From Halobacterium hubeiense (GTDB lineage: Archaea > Halobacteriota > Halobacteria > Halobacteriales > Halobacteriaceae): a DNA stretch of 64,000 nt. The position numbers and the translations under genes are program-made. The notes below the pieces were generated by a model. The model was not told where the DNA came from and ran no database searches. It saw only the letters and a program-made list of their open reading frames with translations. Location of the stretch: NCBI RefSeq assembly GCF_001488575.1, contig NZ_LN831302.1:310001-374000 (forward strand), written 5' to 3'. Shown here one piece after another: positions 53,750 through 62,041 of the stretch. Within the stretch, counting starts at the first letter, position 1, and the number at the start of each line of letters is the position of its first letter.

Positions 53750-53815
53750 CGTGGTTCGGAACGAACGAAGTGAGTGAGAACCACGGCCAACCGAACGGCG
53801 AACGAAGTGAGCCGT
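53750..53815. terminator. Two tandem hairpins sharing the loop GAACGAAGTGA
   Basis: CGTGGTTC (53750-53757) pairs with GAACCACG (53778-53785), and ACGGC (53795-53799) pairs with GCCGT (53811-53815). Both loops contain GAACGAAGTGA. The structures start directly after the M29 stop codon and could act as a terminator or be a haloarchaeal extragenic repeat. Confidence 0.45.
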
Positions 53816-53971
53816 GAGGACGGTTTCGTGGACCAGTAATCGCCTACTGCAGTTTCTCTTCGGGTCCGGGGCTAACAGGCGGCACTGAATCCGGCTGGGA
53901 CTGCCGCACTCCCGCCTCCCCCAGCCGGCGAGTCGTCAGGTCACGCGCCGGGGTGGTCCCGGCTTCGCACT

Positions 53972-54619
53972 TCAAACTACGTCGCCGCGGACGGTCGCGC
54001 CCTCTGCGCGCTCGCGGCGCGCTTCCACGGCGTCGGCGGCGACTTCGGCTTCCTCCTCGTCGGCGCCGAGCATCTCCAGCGCGCCCGCGAGCGTCGGGAA
54101 GACGAGTTCGCCGTCCCGGAGCTTCTGGAAGGCGTCGTCGCTTCGCTCGCCGTCCGCCCACAGGCAGACGCCGCGGGGGTCGAGGACGTTCTCGTAGGTT
54201 TCGGTCGCTCGCGCGCCTTCGAGGCGCTGGGTGACGTTATCCTCGAAGCCCGCGTTACACACTTCGAGGTGAATCGGCTCGTCGTCGTCCACGAGGTGCG
54301 CGCCGAGGCAGCGCTCGGGCGCGACGTGGCCGCTCTCGTTCGCGCGCAGGAACTCGGGGTGGTCGTCGGCCCACGACGCGCGCACGGTCTTCCCGACACC
54401 TTTCACGCCGTACTCGCGCTCGAACTCCGCGGCGCGGTCGGCGTCGTCCCCGCGCATCAGAATGTCCTTCGTGAGGTAGACGTCCAGTCGCTCGACGGGG
54501 TCGAGGCCGAGCGCGACGTCGCCGTACACCCAGATTTCGCGCACGGGGACCGGCATCTCCTCGCTCGCGACCGTCTCCACGAGCGCCTCCACCCGGTCGA
54601 CGGCGGCAGTCCTGTCCAT
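53972..54619 (-). CDS. Haloarchaeal hypothetical protein (DUF7095-like)
   Basis: This 215-residue acidic cytosolic protein has an N-terminal half with VREIWVYGDVALGLDPVERLDVYLTKD-type sequence (about residues 27-55), which looks like a degenerate nucleotidyltransferase-like fold. A cysteine at HVAPERCLGAHL follows. It resembles the haloarchaeal family DUF7095, recalled from the VYGDVALGLDP segment; the function is unknown. The start is ATG 54619, with the longer frame upstream excluded as antisense to the HD gene. Gene-free DNA of about 150 bp follows its stop. Confidence 0.68.
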   Translation of the reverse strand: MDRTAAVDRVEALVETVASEEMPVPVREIWVYGDVALGLDPVERLDVYLTKDILMRGDDADRAAEFEREYGVKGVGKTVRASWADDHPEFLRANESGHVAPERCLGAHLVDDDEPIHLEVCNAGFEDNVTQRLEGARATETYENVLDPRGVCLWADGERSDDAFQKLRDGELVFPTLAGALEMLGADEEEAEVAADAVEARRERAEGATVRGDVV

Positions 54620-54748
54620 CGCGTGTCCGTAGCCCGCGAACGCCGAAAACGGTTCCGCACGCGCCCGTGTCGGGAATCGAAAGACCGACCCGCACCGAGC
54701 CCCTACGACGGGTAATTCGGGTCGGTCCGCTCGGACCGACGGTACACC

Positions 54749-56134
54749 ATGCCAGCTACGCAAATCAAAGACCCCGTCCACGGCTACGTCGAACTCGAGC
54801 AGCCGCTCGTCGACAACGTCCTCGACCACCGCGCGTTCCAGCGACTCCGCCACGTCCGCCAGCTCTCGGCGACCTACCTCGTCTACCCGGGCGCGAACCA
54901 CACGCGCTTCGAGCACTCGCTGGGCGTCTATCACCTCGCGCGCACCGTCTTCGAGAACCTCCGCGAGCAGTCGTACTTCTACCGCGACGCCACCACCGCG
55001 GAACTCGACGATATCCAGCGCACGCTGGAGTGCGCGGCGCTCCTCCACGACGTCGGCCACCCGCCGTTCAGCCACCTGGGCGAGCGCTTCATCGACACCG
55101 ACGACCTCCAGCAGCGGCTCGCCGACCGCGGGCTCCACGACGCGTTCGCGGACGCCGGCGTCGGCGACGCGCCGATTCGGGAGGCATCCGCGCACGAACT
55201 CCTCGGTTGTCTCATCGTCCTGAAGGAGTTCGCCGACGGCCTCCGCGAGATGGGCGTCGACCCCCACGACGTCTGCGCGCACATCCTCGGATACAGCCTC
55301 GAATACGAGCGCGGCGGCCGCTGGCAGCACGGCGTCGCCGCCCAGATTCTGCACTCGCCCATCGACGTCGATCGCCTCGACTACATCACGCGGGACAACC
55401 AGATGACGGGCGCGGACGTGCTCAGTTTCGACACCGACCGCATGGTCGGCTCCTACACCGCCCACCCCGAGGAAGGGCTCGCGCTCTCGGACAAGGCGCT
55501 CTCGACCATCGGCAACTACCTCGAAGGCCGCATCGCGGTGTACATGTGGGTGACCCAGCACCACAAGTCCGTCTACGCCCACGTCCTCCTCAGCGAACTC
55601 CTCGACGAACTCGCCGCGCTCGCCGACGAACCGCCAGTCACCGCCGACGCCGTACTGGACGACGAAATCGACGACAACACGCTCATGGAGCGGTTGCGCG
55701 TCGCCGCCAGCGAGCACCCCGACTCCACGCTCGCCGCGCTCTACGACCGCTTCCGGGCGCGCCGCTTCCCCGAGACCTGCTGGAAGCACCGCATCGCGTA
55801 CGCCGACCGCGTGGACGCGGACTTGGACGCGTTCAGCGACTGGCTGGTCGCCCACGCCGACCGCCTCGAAGCCGACCTCGCCGCCGAACTCGGCGTCCCC
55901 GACCACGAGGTCTGGGTCGAGCAGTCCTACGTCCCCGAGTACGAGCCACAGGACCTCGAAGACATCCCAATCGCGTACGGCGGCACCACCCGCTCGGTCG
56001 GCGACTGGGGCCTCTACGGCGAGCGCGCGTTCGACCGCCCCATCCCGTTCGTCTACGTCCCCCACGGCGTCGAGACGGAAGCCACCGGCACGCTCGTCGA
56101 CTGGTTCCACGCCAAGCAGTACGAGCAGGCGTAA
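54749..56134 (+). CDS. HD-domain phosphohydrolase (dNTPase/SAMHD1-like)
   Basis: This 461-residue HD hydrolase has the start IKDPVHGYVELEQPLVD, the first metal His in FEHSLGVYHLA and the HD pair in ALLHDVGHPPFSH (about residue 96). The terminal Asp is in DVDRLDYITRD (about 210). This layout matches the dGTPase/SAMHD1-like branch of HD proteins, which hydrolyse dNTPs to nucleoside and triphosphate. The start is ATG 54749. It would help balance nucleotide pools, and the flanking genes do not define a pathway. Confidence 0.85.
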   Translation: MPATQIKDPVHGYVELEQPLVDNVLDHRAFQRLRHVRQLSATYLVYPGANHTRFEHSLGVYHLARTVFENLREQSYFYRDATTAELDDIQRTLECAALLHDVGHPPFSHLGERFIDTDDLQQRLADRGLHDAFADAGVGDAPIREASAHELLGCLIVLKEFADGLREMGVDPHDVCAHILGYSLEYERGGRWQHGVAAQILHSPIDVDRLDYITRDNQMTGADVLSFDTDRMVGSYTAHPEEGLALSDKALSTIGNYLEGRIAVYMWVTQHHKSVYAHVLLSELLDELAALADEPPVTADAVLDDEIDDNTLMERLRVAASEHPDSTLAALYDRFRARRFPETCWKHRIAYADRVDADLDAFSDWLVAHADRLEADLAAELGVPDHEVWVEQSYVPEYEPQDLEDIPIAYGGTTRSVGDWGLYGERAFDRPIPFVYVPHGVETEATGTLVDWFHAKQYEQA

Positions 56135-56336
56135 CGCGGCCGTCCCGCTGCGTTTCCCGTCGAACGCGCTTCTGACGCTGAATCAGGCTAAGTCACCGCT
56201 CGCGCTTCTCCGCGACCGATTCCGTGTCCCAGATTCTCGCACAGCAGCCGATTTGCTATCCCGAAATAGGATTTACGCGCCGCGGTGGTTCGGTGAGACG
56301 TAACGGTGAAACGCCGGCGCTGCCAACGCGTACGTA

Positions 56337-57299
56337 ATGGATTGCACCAAGTGCGACCGCGAGGCCGTGATGCACGCGGCGTACTCCGGCGCGCACCTCT
56401 GCGAGCGCCACCTCTTCGAGAGCGTCGAGCGCCGCGTGCGGCGGCGCATCCGCGAGGACGACATGCTACCCGACGACGCGACGCCCGAAGACCCCGAGAC
56501 GTGGGTCATCGGGCTCTCCGGCGGGAAGGACAGCGTCGTCCTCACGGACATCATCGAGGAGACGTTCGCCGAAGACCCCCGCGTGGAGTTGGTCGCGCTC
56601 ACCATCCACGAGGGCATCGAGGGCTACCGCGACGAAAGCCTCGCGGCCTGCGAACAGCTCACCGCGGACCGCGACGTCCGCCACGAGGTCGTCACGTACG
56701 CCGACGAGTTCGACGTCGAGATGGACGACGTCGTCGAGGACGACCCGATGGACATGGCCGCCTGCGCGTACTGCGGGGTGTTCCGCCGCGACCTCCTCGC
56801 GAAGTACGCCGAGGCCTACGACGCGGACAAGCTCCTCACCGGCCACAACCTCGACGACGAGGCCGAGACCGCGCTGATGAACATCCTCGAGGGGAACGTC
56901 GAGCAGGTCGCCAAGCACTTCGACGCCAGCCTCGGGCCGTTCGACGAGCGCACGCCCAAAGACGAGATGATTCCGCGCGCGAAGCCGCTCCGGGACGTCC
57001 CCGAGAAGGAGGTCGCGCTGTACGCCCAGCTCCGGGACCTCCCGGTCCACATGGAGGAGTGCCCCCACTCCAGCGAGGCGTTCCGCGGCGAGATTCAGGA
57101 CCTCCTGCTGAAGTTAGAGGAGAACCACCCGGGCACGCGGCACTCGATTATGGCCGGCTACGAGGAGCTCGCCGGGCTCGCTGCCGACCAGTACAGCGAC
57201 GAGGACGCGGACGTCGGCGAGTGCGAGGAGTGTGGTGCGCCGACGACCCGAGACCGGTGTCGGAAGTGCGCGCTGGTCGAAGCGGTAAACGCAGTCTGA
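56337..57299 (+). CDS. ncsA: tRNA 2-thiolation enzyme NcsA (TtuA/Ncs6 family)
   Basis: This 320-residue PP-loop ATPase thiolates tRNA (wobble U34 of tRNA-Lys in Haloferax) using a ubiquitin-like sulfur carrier. Features are an N-terminal zinc finger (CTKCDRE... CERH), the PP-loop GLSGGKDSVV (about residues 60-69), the catalytic-site CAYCGVFRRDLL (about 143), HNLDDEAETALMN, and a C-terminal zinc finger (CEECGAP... CRKC). It depends on SAMP2 and UbaA, also encoded here. The start is ATG 56337. The position next to ftsZ2 matches Haloferax (from memory). Confidence 0.92.
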   Translation: MDCTKCDREAVMHAAYSGAHLCERHLFESVERRVRRRIREDDMLPDDATPEDPETWVIGLSGGKDSVVLTDIIEETFAEDPRVELVALTIHEGIEGYRDESLAACEQLTADRDVRHEVVTYADEFDVEMDDVVEDDPMDMAACAYCGVFRRDLLAKYAEAYDADKLLTGHNLDDEAETALMNILEGNVEQVAKHFDASLGPFDERTPKDEMIPRAKPLRDVPEKEVALYAQLRDLPVHMEECPHSSEAFRGEIQDLLLKLEENHPGTRHSIMAGYEELAGLAADQYSDEDADVGECEECGAPTTRDRCRKCALVEAVNAV

Positions 57300-57356
57300 G
57301 AGCGTGCGACACCGCGGCTCCGCGGGCGAACGCTGACTGCAAAAGAACCGGGACGG

Positions 57357-58547
57357 TTACCGGATGACGTCGAGGCCGTTGTTCTTCTCGACCTCTTCTT
57401 TCCCGCCGTCGGAGTGCGCGCCGAACTCGCCGGTCGAGCCACCGCTGTCGTCGACGGCGCGCTGCTTCGCGTCGGCGTCGACGTCCTTGAGCTCCTGCCG
57501 GGACTTGTCGGCCTGCTTCTGCGTGCTCGGGCCGAGCACCTGCGCGGACTGCACGCCGGTCATGATGGCCATGACGCGGACCTTGCCCTTGTAGTTCTCC
57601 TGGATGCGCGCGCCCCAGATGACGTTCGCGCTCGCGTCCAGCCGCTCGGTGATGTTGTCCGCGATACCCTCGGCCTCCTTCAGCGTGAGGTCCGGGCCAC
57701 CCGTGATGTGGACGAGGCCGCCGCTCGCGCCGCGGTAGTCGACGTCCAGCAGCGGGTGGTTCATCGCGTCCTTGACCACTTCGTTGGTCTTGTTCTTGTC
57801 CTGGGTCTCGCCCACCAGCATCACCGCGACGCCGCCCTGGTTCATGATGGCGGTCATGTCGGCGTAGTCGAGGTTGATGAGGCTGGGCTGGGTGATGGTC
57901 TCGCTGATGCCCTTGACGGTCTCGGCGATGATCTGGTCCATCACGGAGAACGCCTTCCCGATGGGGAGGTTGGGCACGTAGTCGAGCAGCCGGTTGTTGT
58001 CGAGGACGATGATGGAGTCCGCCTCGTCGCGGAGCTTCTCCAGTCCTTCCTCGGCCTTGACCGTGCGGGCGCGCTCGACGTTGAACGGCGTCGACACCAT
58101 GCCGACGACGATTGCGCCCTGTTCTTTCGCGATTTTGGAGACGACGGGCGCGGCGCCTGTACCGGTGCCGCCGCCCATCCCGGCGGTCACGAACACGAGG
58201 TCCGCGTCGCCGAGCACCTCCTTGATGGTGCCCTGTGCCATCTCGGTAGCGCGCTCGCCCATCGAGGGGTCGCCGCCCGCGCCGAGGCCGTTCGTCAGGG
58301 ACTTCCCGACGAGAATCTTCGTGTCGGCCTCGATCATCTTGAGGTGCTGCTTGTCGGTGTTGATGGCGACCGTGTCGGCGCCCTCGACGCCGATGTTGTA
58401 CAGCCGGTTGACGGTGTTGTTGCCCGCGCCGCCCGCGCCCACGATGACGATTCGCGGGTCGCCGAACTCGTCGCCGTCGCCGCTGGCGTCCATCTCGCGT
58501 TGCTCGGCTTCGGCGTTGTCGAGGGCGTCCTGAACGATGTCCTGCAT
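57357..58547 (-). CDS. ftsZ2: Cell division protein FtsZ2
   Basis: This 396-residue tubulin-family GTPase forms the division ring with FtsZ1. The GTP-binding tubulin signature GMGGGTGTG is at about 125-133, and the T7 loop is in [12 protein letters not shown]- and C-terminal tails are acidic, and the C-terminus ends [12 protein letters not shown], characteristic of FtsZ2. The N-terminus [19 protein letters not shown] also fits FtsZ2. The start is ATG 58547, two bases after the cdrS stop, so cdrS and ftsZ2 are one operon. In haloarchaea FtsZ2 drives constriction. Confidence 0.95.
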   Translation of the reverse strand: MQDIVQDALDNAEAEQREMDASGDGDEFGDPRIVIVGAGGAGNNTVNRLYNIGVEGADTVAINTDKQHLKMIEADTKILVGKSLTNGLGAGGDPSMGERATEMAQGTIKEVLGDADLVFVTAGMGGGTGTGAAPVVSKIAKEQGAIVVGMVSTPFNVERARTVKAEEGLEKLRDEADSIIVLDNNRLLDYVPNLPIGKAFSVMDQIIAETVKGISETITQPSLINLDYADMTAIMNQGGVAVMLVGETQDKNKTNEVVKDAMNHPLLDVDYRGASGGLVHITGGPDLTLKEAEGIADNITERLDASANVIWGARIQENYKGKVRVMAIMTGVQSAQVLGPSTQKQADKSRQELKDVDADAKQRAVDDSGGSTGEFGAHSDGGKEEVEKNNGLDVIR

Positions 58548-58549
58548 CG

Positions 58550-58717
58550 TTACACCTTCGCCCAGCTGTTCGTGCTGGTCTGCTCGGTTTGTTCGTCTAT
58601 CATCTCACGGACGGCAGACCGGATCGCCTCGCTGCGATTCGGGAACTTGCCCCGTTCGACCATCTGTTCGACCTCGTCGATCTGCTGTTTCGGAATGCGG
58701 AGTGTCACACGCTCCAT
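58550..58717 (-). CDS. cdrS: Ribbon-helix-helix regulator CdrS
   Basis: This 55-residue gene, too short for an ordinary ORF cut-off, encodes [12 protein letters not shown] followed by a helix-turn-helix-type pair ([29 protein letters not shown]), a compact ribbon-helix-helix domain. In Halobacterium salinarum the small RHH protein CdrS regulates ftsZ2, and the cdrS-ftsZ2 order is the same. The start is ATG 58717. Its stop at 58550 is separated by two bases from the ftsZ2 ATG. The upstream 174 bp hold several GTAAGAC/GTCTTAC half-sites, one at the TATA position. Confidence 0.92.
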   Translation of the reverse strand: MERVTLRIPKQQIDEVEQMVERGKFPNRSEAIRSAVREMIDEQTEQTSTNSWAKV

Positions 58718-58736
58718 ATTTGGTATCCCCGTTGTG

Positions 58737-58769
58737 GTAAGACGGCGTTCGACCGCGAGTGTGTCTTAC
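58737..58769. promoter_or_regulatory. Inverted GTAAGAC...GTCTTAC half-sites at the cdrS promoter
   Basis: GTAAGAC at 58737-58743 and GTCTTAC at 58763-58769 face each other with 19 bp between. The first overlaps the position, 20-26 nt before the cdrS ATG, where TBP would bind. Binding of an RHH protein there would block transcription. Confidence 0.6.
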
Positions 58770-58815
58770 AGAATCGTTCGGCGGGTCATAATCCCGCGCC
58801 GTCGTGCGATTCGGT

Positions 58816-58833
58816 GTAAGACAACCGTCTTAC
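58816..58833. promoter_or_regulatory. Perfect operator palindrome GTAAGAC-AACC-GTCTTAC
   Basis: Seven-base arms with a 4-bp spacer at 58816-58833. A fifth half-site, GTCTTAC, is at 58889-58895 at the cdrL stop codon. The same sequence occurs five times in 160 bp, far above chance in GC-rich DNA, and fits a symmetric RHH dimer operator for CdrL or CdrS. Confidence 0.65.
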
Positions 58834-58891
58834 GTACCACTACCCACAGCGTGGCAACGTATATAATTAACGGCGGATGTAAACAAGTGTC

Positions 58892-59407
58892 TTACCGGTC
58901 GAGCGCGTCCGCCGACGCGGTCCGCCGGCCGCAGTGCGGACAGAACGACCAGTCCGCGCGCACCTCGTCGCCGCACTCGCAGAACACGCGGCGGGTCGCC
59001 TTCTCGCCGCAGTTCGGGCAGAACACGTGGTCGTCGGACAGCGACTCTCCGCACTGGGCGCAGCTCTGCTCGCGGCTGCGGTCGCCCGCACGTCCACCGC
59101 CTTCGCCGTGCGCCGGCTCGCGACCCGGCGCGCGCTGGTCGTCGCGGCGCGGCTCCGCGCGCAGCCCGTCGGCGGTATCAACCGTGATGCGCACGTTTAC
59201 GTCGCGCTCGCGGCTCCGCACGCCGAGTCGCCGCTCGACGAGTTCGTCGACGCGCTCGGCGACGACGTCGTCGATGCTGTCGTCCGCGTCGGACGCCCCG
59301 TCGAGGTGCGCGCGCAGCGCCTCGCGCATGACCTCGCTCTTGGACTCGTCGAGGTCGTCGACGGCGTCCACGAGGTCGTCGTCCGCGCGGAAGGTAATCT
59401 TCGACAT
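58892..59407 (-). CDS. cdrL: RHH plus double zinc-ribbon regulator CdrL
   Basis: This 171-residue regulator has an N-terminal ribbon-helix-helix (MSKITFRADDDLVDAVDDL, then ESKSEVMREALRAHL). A charged linker with RITVDTADGLR leads to two zinc ribbons at the C-terminus (CAQCGES... CPNCG and CECGDEV... CPHCG). It matches CdrL, the long partner of CdrS in Halobacterium, which acts on the cdrS-ftsZ2 promoter. The start is ATG 59407; the longer frame to 59527 overlaps the tRNA-Tyr region and is not conserved. It lies 174 bp upstream of cdrS on the same strand. Confidence 0.9.
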   Translation of the reverse strand: MSKITFRADDDLVDAVDDLDESKSEVMREALRAHLDGASDADDSIDDVVAERVDELVERRLGVRSRERDVNVRITVDTADGLRAEPRRDDQRAPGREPAHGEGGGRAGDRSREQSCAQCGESLSDDHVFCPNCGEKATRRVFCECGDEVRADWSFCPHCGRRTASADALDR

Positions 59408-59527
59408 CTCCGTTCGGTAGTACGTACCACCGCCGGGGACTTCAACCCACCTCATGCGTCTGACGCGCGTCGTCCGTTCCCGAATGGTAACCCTTAAATC
59501 CGAACCACGGCCTACGAACGAGTGCAT

Positions 59528-59601
59528 CCGCCCTTAGCTCAGACTGGTAGAGCAGTCGACTGTAGATCGACTTGCCCCCCGTTCAAATCGGGGAGGGCGG
59601 A
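59528..59601 (+). tRNA. tRNA-Tyr (anticodon GTA)
   Basis: A 74-nt cloverleaf: acceptor CCGCCCT/AGGGCGG with discriminator A, D-stem GCTC/GAGC, anticodon stem GTCGA/TCGAC around CTGTAGA (anticodon GTA), and T-stem with loop TTCAAAT. CCA is not encoded. It is divergent from cdrL. Confidence 0.94.
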
Positions 59602-59709
59602 CTTCCTCTCGTCGTCTACTCCACGAGACTCGAACGCGTCGTCGCGCGGTCGCGGGTGACGGGTCCTCAGTTCTCGTTTACACTAGCCCACCACAGCTCG
59701 GGGACCGCG

Positions 59710-59904
59710 TCAGCCGCCCGCGCTGGGCGTGGCGCCGCGTGCGCGCAGGCCGGTGTGGATGGCCGGCGTCGCGAAGAAGGCGGAGGTGACGCCAAGCAGG
59801 GAGGGGACGACGACGCCTCGAACGGGCGGGAAGAGAGCGGTCAGGGCGAACGTGGCGAGGAAGACGACCCACCCGCCACAGATGACACACGCTTCGTGAC
59901 GCAT
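59710..59904 (-). CDS. Small two-TM membrane protein
   Basis: This 64-residue protein starts at ATG 59904 with CVICGGW and has hydrophobic helices at about residues 11-28 and 30-48. TTTATG at 59930-59935 (minus sense) is centred 28 nt upstream, giving a leaderless start; the GTG at 59916 is therefore less likely. I do not recognise a family. It lies downstream of the sugar porter gene on the same strand, with 78 bp between them. Confidence 0.6.
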   Translation of the reverse strand: MRHEACVICGGWVVFLATFALTALFPPVRGVVVPSLLGVTSAFFATPAIHTGLRARGATPSAGG

Positions 59905-59982
59905 ACACGCAGTCACATCATGGAGAACACATAAATAGGCCGTCGTGTTCTCACGCCTTGCGACGGGGCTGGCGGTCCGCGC

Positions 59983-61398
59983 TCAGTCGTCGCCGACGTC
60001 CGGCGGCTGGTGGGGCGTGCTGCCCGTGGAGCCGGCGACGTTCTCGCGGAGGTCGGCTTCGATGGCTTCCAGCGTGCGGCCCTTCGTCTCGGGGACCAGC
60101 GAGTACGTGAACACGAGCGCGACGGCGCTGAAGACGCCGAACAGCCAGAACGTCGCGGAGGGACCGACGCTCGCGGTGAGAATCGGGAACGACAGCGATA
60201 CCGCGAGGTTGGCGGCCCAGTTGGCGACCGTCGCCAGTCCTTCCGCGGAGCCGCGGACGGACAGCGGGTAGATTTCGGAGATGAGCAGCCAGAAGACGGG
60301 GCCGAGCCCGACCGCGAAGAAGGAGATGTACAGCATCAGGCAGACCGTCGCCGCGATGCCGAGCACGCCGGAGAGCCCGGGGAGGTAGAAGATCACGCCG
60401 AGCCCGGCGAGCGTGACGGTCATGCCGCCGGTGCCGACGAGCAGCAGCGGGCGGCGGCCGACGCGGTCCACGAGGCTGATGGCGACGACCGTGATGGCGA
60501 CGTTGACGGCGCCGATGCCGACCGTCGCGAGGATGGACGCCGTGCTGCCGAAGCCGGTGGACTCCAGAATCGTCGGCGCGTAGTACATCACCGCGTTGAT
60601 GCCCGTAATCTGCTGGAGGACCGCGAGCCCGACGCCGACGACGAGCGCGGGTCGGAGCCACGGCGCGAGGAGGTCGCGGAGGCTGGTGCCGGACTCGCGT
60701 TCGACGGTCTCCTCGATCTCCGCGAGTTCGTCGTCGACGCTCCCCTCGCGGGTGCGTTCGAGGACGCGGCGGGCGTCGTCGGGGCGCCCGTGGCTGAACA
60801 GCCAGCGCGGGCTCTCGGGCATCTTGAGCACGCCGACCGCGAGCACGACGGCGGGCACCATGCCGGCGCCGAGCATCCACCGCCACGCGCCGCCGTCCGC
60901 GAACGCGTAGTTCACGAAGTACGACGAGAGGATGCCGATGGTGACCATCAGCTGGTGCAGCGAGGTGAGGCCGCCGCGAATCTTCGGCGGCGCGATCTCG
61001 GAGATGTACAGCGGGCCGACGACGGAGGCGAAGCCGATGGCGACGCCGTCGACGAGCCGGCCGGCGACGAGCACGGGGACGTTGGGCGCGACCGCCATCA
61101 GGAACGACCCCGCGAAGAAGACGACCGCGGACAGCAGGATGAGCTTTCGGCGGCCGATTCGGTCTGCGAGCCGTCCGCCGAGCATCGCGCCGGCGGCGGC
61201 GCCCGCCATGGCGCCGCTGACGACGATGCCCTCGACGAGCGGCGAGAGGCTGAACGTGTCGTTGATGAACAGGATGGCCCCGGAGATGATGCCCGTGTCG
61301 AAGCCGAACAGCAGGCCGTTGAGCGCCGCCATCGCGGCGACGACGTAGACGAAGCGGGATTCCCCTCCGAGGGTCTCGATGGAGTCTGTGAGTCCCAT
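59983..61398 (-). CDS. Sugar porter family MFS transporter
   Basis: This 471-residue 12-helix transporter of the major facilitator superfamily, sugar porter branch, has GFDTGIISGA in helix 1 and GRLADRIGRRKLIL between helices 2 and 3. Also visible are PESPRWLFSHGR after helix 6, QQITGINAVMYYAP in helix 7 and PETKGRTLEAIE at the C-terminus. It probably imports hexose or another sugar with a proton or sodium ion. The start is ATG 61398, downstream of a TATAAA core and an inverted repeat that may be an operator. Confidence 0.9.
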   Translation of the reverse strand: MGLTDSIETLGGESRFVYVVAAMAALNGLLFGFDTGIISGAILFINDTFSLSPLVEGIVVSGAMAGAAAGAMLGGRLADRIGRRKLILLSAVVFFAGSFLMAVAPNVPVLVAGRLVDGVAIGFASVVGPLYISEIAPPKIRGGLTSLHQLMVTIGILSSYFVNYAFADGGAWRWMLGAGMVPAVVLAVGVLKMPESPRWLFSHGRPDDARRVLERTREGSVDDELAEIEETVERESGTSLRDLLAPWLRPALVVGVGLAVLQQITGINAVMYYAPTILESTGFGSTASILATVGIGAVNVAITVVAISLVDRVGRRPLLLVGTGGMTVTLAGLGVIFYLPGLSGVLGIAATVCLMLYISFFAVGLGPVFWLLISEIYPLSVRGSAEGLATVANWAANLAVSLSFPILTASVGPSATFWLFGVFSAVALVFTYSLVPETKGRTLEAIEADLRENVAGSTGSTPHQPPDVGDD

Positions 61399-61402
61399 CG
61401 TT

Positions 61403-61424
61403 GTGTAATGGATTTTTACTACAC
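61403..61424. promoter_or_regulatory. Inverted repeat at the sugar porter promoter
   Basis: GTGTA (61403-61407) and TACAC (61420-61424) are 5-bp arms 12 bp apart, lying between the TATA box (61426-61431) and the ATG at 61398. Regulatory proteins such as GlpR- or TrmB-type sugar regulators often bind here, but none is identified. Confidence 0.4.
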
Positions 61425-61425
61425 C

Positions 61426-61431
61426 TATAAA
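61426..61431 (-). promoter_or_regulatory. TATA box of the sugar porter gene
   Basis: TTTATA in the minus sense, centred 30 nt before ATG 61398, in an AT-rich tract (TTTTTTATAGG). The transcript is nearly leaderless. Confidence 0.6.
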
Positions 61432-61567
61432 AAATTCTTCGGGATTTTCTGCGTGCCGGCAACGTCCGAGACCGCCCCCGACGACTACCTGTATTCGGAG
61501 TTAGCTGAGCGGAATTTTCGACGAATCTCCCGAAAATATTTGGCCGGGTAGCGCGGAAACACCGCAC

Positions 61568-62041
61568 GTGACACACGTAGTCGCGGGCGACCTCTGGCGG
61601 CCACTCGCCGACGCGCTGCCGGACGACGTGGTGACAGTCGACGCCGCGGCAGTCCGCGACAGCGTCGCCAGCGACGACCCGGCCGTCGTCGTCGTGGACG
61701 CAGCCACACTCGCCGACCCCGCCGCCGCCGCCGTGGACGACGTCCGCTCGACCACCGACGCCGCGGTCGTCGCCGTCGGCGCGACGACCCTCGACGCCGA
61801 CGTCGCGTGCGCGGCGACCGACGAAGCGGCCGTCGCGGTCGCCGTCGAGCGCGCCCGCCACATCGCCGCCTACCGGCGCTCGGTGTCGGACCTCTACGAG
61901 GCGTGTCGCGAGCGCGCACTCGGCCGGCCCGACGAGGACGTCCGCGAGCGCCGACAGTCCGCCGACGACCAGTTCGCGTCGCTGCCCGACGACCGCGAGG
62001 CGTTCGCGGCTGCGCTCCGCACGGAGGCCGACGATGGTTGA
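61568..62041 (+). CDS. Hypothetical acidic protein coupled to the MinD-like gene
   Basis: This 157-residue protein is rich in Ala, Asp and Val, with a receiver-like alternating strand/helix start (VVAGDLWRPLADALPDD; DPAVVVVDAATLADP). The helical C-terminus (HIAAYRRSVSDLYEACRERAL) recalls HalX-type tails, but no phosphoacceptor is clear. GTG 61568 starts the gene; AAATATTT about 30 nt upstream supports it. The last 8 bp overlap the MinD-like gene, so the two are translationally coupled and may work together. I do not recognise a named family. Confidence 0.6.
   Translation: MTHVVAGDLWRPLADALPDDVVTVDAAAVRDSVASDDPAVVVVDAATLADPAAAAVDDVRSTTDAAVVAVGATTLDADVACAATDEAAVAVAVERARHIAAYRRSVSDLYEACRERALGRPDEDVRERRQSADDQFASLPDDREAFAAALRTEADDG

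Noticed and set aside
61408-61551. 47-codon frame starting ATG 61408 on the plus strand
   Set aside because: It overlaps the promoter and operator-like repeat of the sugar porter and the promoter of the 61568 gene, and has no family resemblance.
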